From an uncultured Lachnospiraceae bacterium (GTDB lineage Bacteria > Bacillota > Clostridia > Lachnospirales > Lachnospiraceae): 44,482 nt of DNA. Shown piece after piece: positions 33,855 to 40,143 of the stretch; within the stretch, counting starts at the first letter, position 1; each line of letters opens with the position of its first letter. The stretch is taken from positions 1 to 44,482 of the forward strand of contig CAMNTQ010000027.1 of NCBI GenBank assembly GCA_946558695.1, in the 5' to 3' direction. A program made the position numbers and the translations under genes. The notes beneath the pieces are model-generated. The model did not search any database and was not told the DNA's origin. It saw nothing but the letters and a program-made list of their open reading frames with translations.

Positions 33855-34589
33855 TTACATAGTCCGAATGTCTCTGGTTTTTAGAATTCTGACAGCGATC
33901 AGATAGAACAACAGGAAATACAGTACGGCGGATAGCACAAACAGCAGACTGTTTCCAGATAAGACGTCGGCTGATTTGTTAGAATTCATGCCCATGAGCA
34001 CAAGACTGTAAGGCCAGTACATGCCAAACCCTTCATTATATATGAGCATTCCCATGACGCCTCCTGCAAGGGCGATGCCGATTGGGATGGAGAAGCTTCG
34101 GATGAGCATGGACAATAGAAGCTGGAGTGCTCCGACCGCAATAGCGGCGAGCGTCCCTCTCAACAGCCAGAAGAGAACTTTCGCCGGACACAATCCGGGA
34201 AGTCCTGCCAGATTTCCGGCAATGAGATAGAGGATTCCTACCCAGCCTTGTGTGATCAGCGCAACGAAAAAAATAACGGTAAGCTTTCCAAAGTACAGGC
34301 AGGAGATGGGAACAGGGGCTGTCATAAAAACGTTCCAGTTGTTGCTGCGGTGCTCTAACCGCCACATATAAGAGCAGTAAAGGGCGATCAGGGGCGCATA
34401 GAAGAATGTTGAGTAGAATAGAGTGTGCTGTGTCCAAAGTGAGTACCACTGATCCTTTAAGATTCCGATGTTCTGCAGGTAATTAAAAGTTCCCATGACG
34501 GTAGGAATGACCGGAATGATTATACAGGCGGGAAATAGAATGGAAGCTTTCAGTTTCCTCATTTCCGCGCGGATACATCTGAGTAACAT
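33855..34589 (-). CDS. Lantibiotic-protection ABC transporter permease (second permease)
   Basis: A 244-residue membrane protein with six helices, of the MutG/SpaG/EpiG-type permease family used in self-protection or resistance to lantibiotics. The start is ATG 34589 with AGGAGG seven bases upstream; the longer reading frame before it is not coding. The N-terminal segment MLLRCIRAEMRKLKASILFP and the helix cluster around GTLAAIAVGALQLLLSMLIR are typical. It is the last gene of an operon with an ATPase and a sister permease, with three bases between the two permease genes. The substrate is probably a cationic antimicrobial peptide, but specificity cannot be read. Confidence 0.85.
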   Translation of the reverse strand: MLLRCIRAEMRKLKASILFPACIIIPVIPTVMGTFNYLQNIGILKDQWYSLWTQHTLFYSTFFYAPLIALYCSYMWRLEHRSNNWNVFMTAPVPISCLYFGKLTVIFFVALITQGWVGILYLIAGNLAGLPGLCPAKVLFWLLRGTLAAIAVGALQLLLSMLIRSFSIPIGIALAGGVMGMLIYNEGFGMYWPYSLVLMGMNSNKSADVLSGNSLLFVLSAVLYFLLFYLIAVRILKTRDIRTM

Positions 34590-34591
34590 GT

Positions 34592-35356
34592 CTATACCTC
34601 CTTTTTTACGGCGATGGTTCTGCATATGATGAAAATCAGTATACCTGTTACGGTGAATATGAAAAATCCTGACAGGGGAAATGGAACTTCGTAAAATTCC
34701 GTGATTTTTGTCGTGCGGTCCCAGTTCATTTTCACACAGGGGAATGCGGCGAAGTATCCCCAGATGATAAGCCTTGCCGCAGGAGCCGGGAAAAATAAGG
34801 AAAACAGTCCCAAAAAAGAACCGGCAAGTCCTGTGGCGAGAGGCATGATCTGGCTGTTCGACATCAGGGATAATGTCTGCTGTATGGCAGACAGAATCAT
34901 ACCGGTACAAAGCATGACGGCCAGATATGCGGCAAGCATAGAGACTTTCAGCGGACTTCCAAAATGGAAGATCTGTCCGGCGGCCGGAATCAGAATACCG
35001 TGCCCAATGGTAAAGCAGAGTAGATATTTTATGCCTGTAATAAATTTGCAATCAAAGAATGAAGAAGGACGCTGCAAAGTATAAAGAAGTTTCAAAGTGT
35101 CTCCTTTGATCTCCATATCGCAGAGCCGGCTGGCAATGACGGAGATCATAGCGGGCAGGAGGATGGTATTCATGATCGGAAGCTGGTAAAAAAGCATAAG
35201 ATATCCTGTGATACGCTCTTCTTCTTTGATAGATGACAACTGCCACAGCATCCAGATAACTTCAAAGAAGAGGAATCCCAGAGGGACAAGCCAAACTTTT
35301 CTGTGACGTGCTTTTTTCCGCTCCGCCTTCAGCCCGCGCATTGTGGATGAATTCAT
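34592..35356 (-). CDS. Lantibiotic-protection ABC transporter permease (first permease)
   Basis: A 254-residue protein with six helices, of the MutE/SpaE/EpiE-type permease family. The N-terminus has a short basic stretch (ERKKARHRKVWLVPLGFLFF), then the segment MEIKGDTLKLLYTLQRPSSF, which is the cytoplasmic loop that meets the ATPase. The start ATG 35356 overlaps the stop of the ATPase gene by four bases (ATGA), so expression is coupled. Together with the neighbours it forms a complete three-part transporter on the membrane. Confidence 0.87.
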   Translation of the reverse strand: MNSSTMRGLKAERKKARHRKVWLVPLGFLFFEVIWMLWQLSSIKEEERITGYLMLFYQLPIMNTILLPAMISVIASRLCDMEIKGDTLKLLYTLQRPSSFFDCKFITGIKYLLCFTIGHGILIPAAGQIFHFGSPLKVSMLAAYLAVMLCTGMILSAIQQTLSLMSNSQIMPLATGLAGSFLGLFSLFFPAPAARLIIWGYFAAFPCVKMNWDRTTKITEFYEVPFPLSGFFIFTVTGILIFIICRTIAVKKEV

Positions 35357-36267
35357 AGGCTCACCTGCTTTCCGGTCAGATGGAGGAAGATATCCTCAAG
35401 ACTCATCTGCTGTTCATAAACTCTAAGTATCCCGATGCCGCCACGAACAAGAGATGCGATCGTCTTTGCGACGAGAGCATCCTGCTGTACTTTAAGCAGG
35501 AGAGAACCATCTTTTCGTATGGCAGGGATGTTTAACTGCTTCAGTATTTTTAAGGCTTCGGAGTCATTGTCCGTGTGCAGGATGATTCTGCTTTTGCTAT
35601 GTTCATGGAGAGAACTCAGACTGTCCTGAAAGATAAGCTGTCCATGGTCGATGATGCCGGCATGAGTAGCCATCTGGTCTATCTCGCTTAATAGATGGCT
35701 GGATACAACGACGGACATACCATATTGTTCTGGAAGAGAACAGATCAGTTCTCTCATCTCCTGAATGCCGGCAGGATCAAGACCGTTGGTAGGCTCATCC
35801 AGAAGTAAAAGCTTGGGAGCTCCAAGTAAAGCGGCGGCAAGACCTAAACGCTGCTTCATGCCGAGAGAGTATTTGGAGACTTTCTTATTCTGCTGCTTGG
35901 TCATACGGACGATCTCTAAAACTTTGTCAATTTCTTTAAAGGGAACATCTTTTAGAGTACAGATGATACGGAGATTTTCTTTTCCGCTCAGATGTCCGTA
36001 ATAGGCAGGAGATTCGATGAGGGAACCGGTCTGTGAGAGGATTGCAAGACGGTTTTCCGTGTTCACCTCCCGTCCTAAGAGTTTCATGTGACCTTCCGTG
36101 GGTTTGATCAGTCCTAAAAGAAGCTTTAGGGTAGTAGATTTTCCGGCGCCGTTCGGTCCTAAGAAGCCATAGATGCTTCCGGACGGGACTTTCAGGTCAA
36201 GTTTATTGACAACTGCCTTCTCGCCGTATTGTTTTGTAAGGGAATCTGTCATAATTACAGAAGACAT
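35353..36267 (-). CDS. Lantibiotic-protection ABC transporter ATP-binding protein
   Basis: A 304-residue ATPase of the MutF/NukF/BcrA type. Walker A is GFLGPNGAGKSTT, the Q loop lies in ILSQTGSLIESPAYYGHLSG, the signature is SLGMKQRLGLAAALL and Walker B is LLLLDEPTNGLDP, followed by the H loop SSHLLSEI. The C-terminal ~80 residues are the usual regulatory tail of this drug/peptide group. AGGAGG lies eight bases before ATG 36267. The mRNA leader carries a hairpin (AGCCGG/CCGGCT, 36292-36312) just before that site. The operon resembles the cprABC peptide-resistance operon of Clostridioides difficile, with the same kind of two-component partner nearby. Confidence 0.9.
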   Translation of the reverse strand: MSSVIMTDSLTKQYGEKAVVNKLDLKVPSGSIYGFLGPNGAGKSTTLKLLLGLIKPTEGHMKLLGREVNTENRLAILSQTGSLIESPAYYGHLSGKENLRIICTLKDVPFKEIDKVLEIVRMTKQQNKKVSKYSLGMKQRLGLAAALLGAPKLLLLDEPTNGLDPAGIQEMRELICSLPEQYGMSVVVSSHLLSEIDQMATHAGIIDHGQLIFQDSLSSLHEHSKSRIILHTDNDSEALKILKQLNIPAIRKDGSLLLKVQQDALVAKTIASLVRGGIGILRVYEQQMSLEDIFLHLTGKQVSL

Positions 36268-36329
36268 AAAAATTACCTCCTTTTTTGCTGCAGCCGGAAC
36301 TTGTACCCGGCTTATGTTCTTACAGCGCT

Positions 36330-36385
36330 ATTGTAGGAGGTAAGCCTTATATAAGACTTAACGGCACCTTATGTTTACCTTATGT
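36330..36385 (-). promoter_or_regulatory. Activated promoter of the ABC operon with direct repeats and a palindrome
   Basis: On the minus strand the -10 is TACAAT (36335-36330), with no proper -35. Two direct repeats ACATAAGGT, 11 bases start to start (36385-36377 and 36374-36366), sit just upstream of where the -35 would be, the usual place for an OmpR-type activator dimer. Between them and the -10 is a 20-bp near-palindrome, TAAGCCTTAT/ATAAGACTTA (36341-36360), with one mismatched pair. The outer repeat lies within the end of the XRE gene. Confidence 0.55.
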
Positions 36386-36845
36386 TATCAGATGCCATCG
36401 CTTTTATGAGGAGCTTTGTCTGTTCGATACTTAAGGAGGGGAGACGTTCTGTCTGTTCCTTTGTCAGAAAATAGAATTCATTCCTGTCCGCGAATTTTAT
36501 AAGCGTTCCTTCTCTATCGCCTTTATTGTACCGCATAAAATGGATGTTGTTGGCGTGAAGCCAGTCGTCCCATATGTACTTTGGATTCTTGCTGCTGCGG
36601 CTTTTGGAATCAGGAGTGTCGGTGCGGGGAGAAAGGCGGTACTCCGGCCCGCATCCTTCTACCAGCGTATGGACGGGTATGTCAAGTCCTTTTGCTATTT
36701 TGTGGAGCGTCTGTATTTTGGGATGGGATTTTCCAAGTTCGTACCGACGGATGGCAGAATCGGCCATCCCGCATAAGTGTCCGAGCTGCTTTTGGGTCAG
36801 TTTTTTTTCTTTTCTGAGACGTTTTAGATTTTCTCCGATTGTCAT
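36375..36845 (-). CDS. XRE-family transcriptional regulator
   Basis: A 156-residue protein. I start it at ATG 36845, six bases after GAGGTG; codons further upstream overlap that site. Residues 1-60 are a Cro/C1-type helix-turn-helix (ENLKRLRKEKKLTQKQLGHL, SAIRRYELGKSHPKIQTLHK). The C-terminal ~90 residues, from YIWDDWLHANNIHFMRYNKG, form a small domain that I do not recognise. It is encoded on the same strand as, and just ahead of, the ABC operon, so it may be partly cotranscribed with it. It stands back to back with the two-component genes across an A/T-rich intergenic region holding four TGTTCTG repeats that might be its operators. Confidence 0.85.
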   Translation of the reverse strand: MTIGENLKRLRKEKKLTQKQLGHLCGMADSAIRRYELGKSHPKIQTLHKIAKGLDIPVHTLVEGCGPEYRLSPRTDTPDSKSRSSKNPKYIWDDWLHANNIHFMRYNKGDREGTLIKFADRNEFYFLTKEQTERLPSLSIEQTKLLIKAMASDNIR

Positions 36846-36902
36846 ATTCATCACCTCATAGAATAATATATCATATTTTGGACTAAAAGAAAAGTATGAA
36901 AA

Positions 36903-36997
36903 TGTTCTGATGATTAAAATATAGAATATATTTGTTCTGTGTTATGATAGAATTAATATGTTCTGAATAAAATGGATATAAGTATAAAAATGTTCTG
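36903..36997 (+). repeat. Four copies of TGTTCTG between the XRE gene and the two-component genes
   Basis: The exact heptamer TGTTCTG occurs at 36903-36909, 36933-36939, 36959-36965 and 36991-36997, spaced 30, 26 and 32 bases. All four point the same way, and three are preceded by A(A/T)TA-like A/T-rich bases. They sit upstream of the XRE start and may be regulator binding sites. The rest of the 36846-37080 gap is A/T-rich. TTACCTTA at 37050-37057 echoes the direct repeats of the ABC promoter. Confidence 0.5.
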
Positions 36998-37080
36998 CCA
37001 ATAGGTAAAAAAGCCGGATGGAGCGGAAAATTCATAGTTTTGTTTAAGATTACCTTAATTTTGAGAAGGAGGATTGGAAA

Positions 37081-37170
37081 ATGGGGCGAGACGCAATTAT
37101 AATTAAAGTGACAGAAAGCTTGACAGGAGGAAGCACAGGATGGAGAATTATAAATATAAGATTCTTATAG
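37081..37170 (+). CDS. Possible 29-codon leader ORF overlapping the response regulator start
   Basis: ATG 37081 lies eight bases after a perfect AAGGAGG (37066-37072) and opens a 29-residue frame (MGRDAIIIKVTESLTGGSTG, then 9 more) that ends at TAG 37170, 28 bases inside the regulator gene. The peptide has no cysteine and is unlike a lantibiotic precursor. It may serve translational coupling. Real translation is not shown. Confidence 0.4.
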   Translation: MGRDAIIIKVTESLTGGSTGWRIINIRFL

Positions 37171-37847
37171 TGGATGATAACGCGGAACTTGTAAACCTGA
37201 TTGCTGCTATACTAAAAGAGGATGGATATCGAAAGGTGCTTACTGCCGGGTCGATGAAGGAGGGGATGGAAATTTTTCGGGAGAGTAGGCCGGATATGGC
37301 AGTGTTAGATATTATGCTGCCGGATGGAGACGGGTTTTCCATGTTTGCGAAGATGAGAGAGGAGTCGGAAATTCCGATTCTATTCCTGTCAGCCAAGGAT
37401 GAAGATGAAGACCGATTGTTTGGTCTTGGACTTGGGGCGGATGATTATATAACGAAGCCCTTTCTTCCAAAAGAGCTTTTGCTGAGAGTGCGGGCAGTCC
37501 TGAAAAGAACCTACCATATCAAAGATGAGAAGAAAGAGACGGTCATCAGGCTGGGAGGGCATGAGGTGCTGCCTGAGAGGGCAGCCGTCCGGTTTGAAGG
37601 GGAGGAGACGCCGCTGACGGCCAAAGAACTTGCCCTGCTCATGAAGCTTTCTCAGAACCGGGGAAGGATCGTCACTTTTGACGCGCTCTGCAATGCGGTG
37701 TGGGGAGATTTTTATTACGGATATGAGAATACGCTGATGGTGCATATCCGGCATCTGAGAGAAAAGCTTGAGGATGATCCGTCTCATCCAAAGTGGATCT
37801 TAACAGCCAGAGGCTTAGGATACCGTTTGGAAAAGGAGCAGCCATGA
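37140..37847 (+). CDS. OmpR-family response regulator of the peptide-protection system
   Basis: A 235-residue regulator. The receiver has VDDN (11-14), acceptor Asp57 in MAVLDIMLPDGDG, the switch region LFLSAKDED, and Lys in ITKPFLPKE. The C-terminal winged helix (~135-233) has TAKELALLMKLSQNRGRIVT and the recognition part ENTLMVHIRHLREKLEDD. AGGAGG lies nine bases before ATG 37140. Its stop overlaps the kinase start (ATGA). By analogy with CprR and NisR-like regulators it should activate the divergent ABC operon, whose promoter has an activator-type direct repeat. Confidence 0.92.
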   Translation: MENYKYKILIVDDNAELVNLIAAILKEDGYRKVLTAGSMKEGMEIFRESRPDMAVLDIMLPDGDGFSMFAKMREESEIPILFLSAKDEDEDRLFGLGLGADDYITKPFLPKELLLRVRAVLKRTYHIKDEKKETVIRLGGHEVLPERAAVRFEGEETPLTAKELALLMKLSQNRGRIVTFDALCNAVWGDFYYGYENTLMVHIRHLREKLEDDPSHPKWILTARGLGYRLEKEQP

Positions 37848-39250
37848 AAAGCCTGCTGAAAATCATCCGGCGTTACTCCCTGACGGTGGGATTGATCATC
37901 TTTGTTATTCTATTCTGCAATGTGGGCATATTCATTGGTATTACTTATATAGCAGAGCGCGGTGTGAAAGAGCAGGTTTACGGACGAGACAGTATGGAAC
38001 GGGCGGGGAAGGAACTTTGCCTCACCGATGCAGGCGTCACGATCTCGGAAAAAGGGCTTGAGATTCTTGAGAATACGGATTTTGTATGGGCGATGGCTCT
38101 TGACGCGAATGGCCGCGCCGTGTGGGAGTGGAGGCTTCCGAATGAAATACCGCGAAGTTATACATTACAGGATGTTTCTGTATTTTCCAGATGGTATCTG
38201 AAGGATTATCCGGTGAGAACATGGAAGAGCGGACAATGGCTTCTTGTGTTCGGATGTGACAAAGGAAAGATTGCAAGATACGATATGATCATGTCGGCAG
38301 AGGGGTTTAAACTGTTTCCTGTATATGCAAAAGCAGCGGTGTTTGTCAATCTTGCAATCATCGTAGTGTTCATCATTAGTTTTGGTTTCCGGTTCTACTT
38401 GTCCTTGAAGCCGGTGGCCGAGGGAATCGACAGGCTGTCCGTTGGAGAGGCGACGGATATCCCGGAAAGCGGCGCTATGGAGGAACTGGCGAAGAAACTG
38501 AATCTTGTATCAGGAAAGCTTAAGGAGCAGCAAAAAGCGCTTGCGAAGAGGGATGAGGCAAGGACAGAATGGATCGCAGGGGTTTCCCATGACATCAGGA
38601 CGCCGCTGTCGCTGATCGTGGGATATTCGGATAAGCTTGCGGAGGATGAAAACCTCAGCGCCGAAAACCGGAAGACGGCAGAGAATATGAAAAGGCAAAG
38701 TCTTGTCATCCGTCAGCTGATCGCAGATTTGAATCTTACTTCCAAGCTGGCATATCAGGCGCAGCCTTTAAAAAAGAGAATATGTTCTCCGGCGGCGATC
38801 TTAAGAGACTGCGTTGCAGAAGTTTATAACGGACAGTTGGAAAGGGCAGGCGGCGCAAAGAATAAGACGCTGGACATGCTTCCTGATCATACAGTAGAGA
38901 TTGCCGTAAAAGCGGAAGCGGAGAGCGTGAGGATGACGGCGGACGAGGGACTTGTCAGGAGGGCGCTAAAAAACCTGATCGGCAACAGCATCCGTCACAA
39001 CAAGGAAGGATGCCATGTAACCATTACGCTGCTGGTCAAAGAAACCCAAATCTGCTGGCGCGTAGAAGATACGGGCCGCGGAATTCCGGAAACAGTCGTT
39101 CAGAATATGGACCGTCAGGACAGTGCGGTACACATCATGGGTCTTCGGCTCGCATCCCAGATCGCAAGGGCGCATGGCGGGGAACTTACCTTTATCAGAC
39201 GAAGCAGCGGAAGCTATGATGTGGAATTTTCGGCGGAAAGAGAAGTATAA
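37844..39250 (+). CDS. Sensor histidine kinase of the peptide-protection system
   Basis: A 468-residue kinase with start ATG 37844 (AAGGAG site in the end of the regulator gene). TM1 is ~12-36, an extracellular sensor of ~125 residues follows, and TM2 is ~162-185. HAMP-like and HisKA parts follow, with His249 in AGVSHDIRTPLSLI. The HATPase has NLIGNSIRHN and EDTGRGIP; the usual GxGLGL box reads HIMGLRLAS, as in related Clostridia lantibiotic-type kinases. The moderate extracellular loop with a WEWRLPNEIPRSYTL segment fits a peptide sensor of the NisK/CprK type. The true signal is unknown. Confidence 0.9.
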   Translation: MKSLLKIIRRYSLTVGLIIFVILFCNVGIFIGITYIAERGVKEQVYGRDSMERAGKELCLTDAGVTISEKGLEILENTDFVWAMALDANGRAVWEWRLPNEIPRSYTLQDVSVFSRWYLKDYPVRTWKSGQWLLVFGCDKGKIARYDMIMSAEGFKLFPVYAKAAVFVNLAIIVVFIISFGFRFYLSLKPVAEGIDRLSVGEATDIPESGAMEELAKKLNLVSGKLKEQQKALAKRDEARTEWIAGVSHDIRTPLSLIVGYSDKLAEDENLSAENRKTAENMKRQSLVIRQLIADLNLTSKLAYQAQPLKKRICSPAAILRDCVAEVYNGQLERAGGAKNKTLDMLPDHTVEIAVKAEAESVRMTADEGLVRRALKNLIGNSIRHNKEGCHVTITLLVKETQICWRVEDTGRGIPETVVQNMDRQDSAVHIMGLRLASQIARAHGGELTFIRRSSGSYDVEFSAEREV

Positions 39251-39309
39251 TTTTTCCAGAACGGCGCATACTATCTACAGGCAATTTATTAGCGAAAGGA
39301 GTATGTGCT

Positions 39310-39510
39310 GTGAACGAAATAAAAACAGATCTTTTTCCAGAGAACCTTCGGTCCGCAAAGAACGATACGGGCAGGCAGGAGATGGGAGCGAGGCAGGAAA
39401 ACGGGACGGAATCAATGAAAACAGAAAGTGAATGCTCGGAGACTATGACGCCCGAGGAGCCGCTTCCGGAGACAGAGCGTCCCAGAAAAGACGGACCGGG
39501 CGGAGCATAG
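39310..39510 (+). CDS. Small acidic hypothetical protein
   Basis: A 66-residue frame starting at GTG 39310, eight bases after AAAGGAG (39295-39301). An ATG at 39303 in another frame is only one base after that site. The product is hydrophilic, rich in Glu, Thr, Pro and Arg (for example SETMTPEEPLPETERPRK), with no membrane segment or known domain. It lies between the kinase and the HD-domain gene and ends 28 bases before the latter. It may be a true small protein or a non-functional frame; I cannot assign a role. Confidence 0.42.
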   Translation: MNEIKTDLFPENLRSAKNDTGRQEMGARQENGTESMKTESECSETMTPEEPLPETERPRKDGPGGA

Positions 39511-39538
39511 GGTAAACAATACGTAAGGAGAAAATGGA

Positions 39539-40132
39539 ATGGAAAATAACAGACTGAAACAGCAATTTGATTTTATCAGAGAGATTGACAAGGAGAAATT
39601 TATCGGCCGTCAGACGTATCTGTCTGACGGCGCAAGAAAAGAAAATGATGCAGAACACGCATGGCATATGGCGCTTATGACAATTCTTTTAAACGAGTAT
39701 GCCAACGAAGAGATCGATGTATTAAAGACAGTGACTATGCTGCTTATCCATGATCTCGTGGAGATTGATGCAGGAGATACATATGCGTATGATGCAGAAG
39801 GAAATAAGACGAAAAAGCACCGGGAGGAAAAAGCGGCGGACAGGATATACGGACTGCTGCCAAAGGATCAGCAGGAAAAGCTCCGTGCGCTGTGGGATGA
39901 ATTTGAGAAGTGGGAAAGCCCGGAAGCACGGTTCGCCCATGCGATGGACTGCGTACAGCCTCTTATGCTGAATGCGGCGACGGACGGAAAAAGCTGGGAG
40001 GAGCATGGAGTGCGGCTTGATCAGGTGCTTGCAAGAAATAAGCATACTGCCAAGGGCTCCGAAGAGCTCTGGAAGTATGCTTATGAGAATTTCATCGCTC
40101 CGAATGTAGAAAAAGGACGCCTGAAGGAGTAA
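39539..40132 (+). CDS. YfbR-like HD-domain nucleotidase
   Basis: A 197-residue HD-domain hydrolase of the YfbR/HDDC2 group, related to 5'-deoxynucleotidases that remove phosphate from dNMPs. The metal motifs are DAEHAWHMALMTILL (first His) and MLLIHDLVEIDAGDTYAYD (HD pair), then the distal Asp in AHAMDCVQPLML. Start ATG 39539 lies eight bases after AAGGAG. It is convergent with the pot operon; only 11 bases separate the two stops, with no clear terminator. Confidence 0.87.
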   Translation: MENNRLKQQFDFIREIDKEKFIGRQTYLSDGARKENDAEHAWHMALMTILLNEYANEEIDVLKTVTMLLIHDLVEIDAGDTYAYDAEGNKTKKHREEKAADRIYGLLPKDQQEKLRALWDEFEKWESPEARFAHAMDCVQPLMLNAATDGKSWEEHGVRLDQVLARNKHTAKGSEELWKYAYENFIAPNVEKGRLKE

Positions 40133-40143
40133 TTCGTGTCATT

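Noticed and set aside
34590-35051. An N-terminal extension of the second permease into the first permease gene
   Set aside because: The extension lies in another frame over a well-conserved permease, has no helix pattern of its own, and a perfect AGGAGG marks ATG 34589 as the real start.
36903-36997. The TGTTCTG copies as a CRISPR array or VNTR
   Set aside because: The repeat unit is only 7 bases, the spacers differ in length, and no cas gene is present; scattered protein-binding sites fit better.
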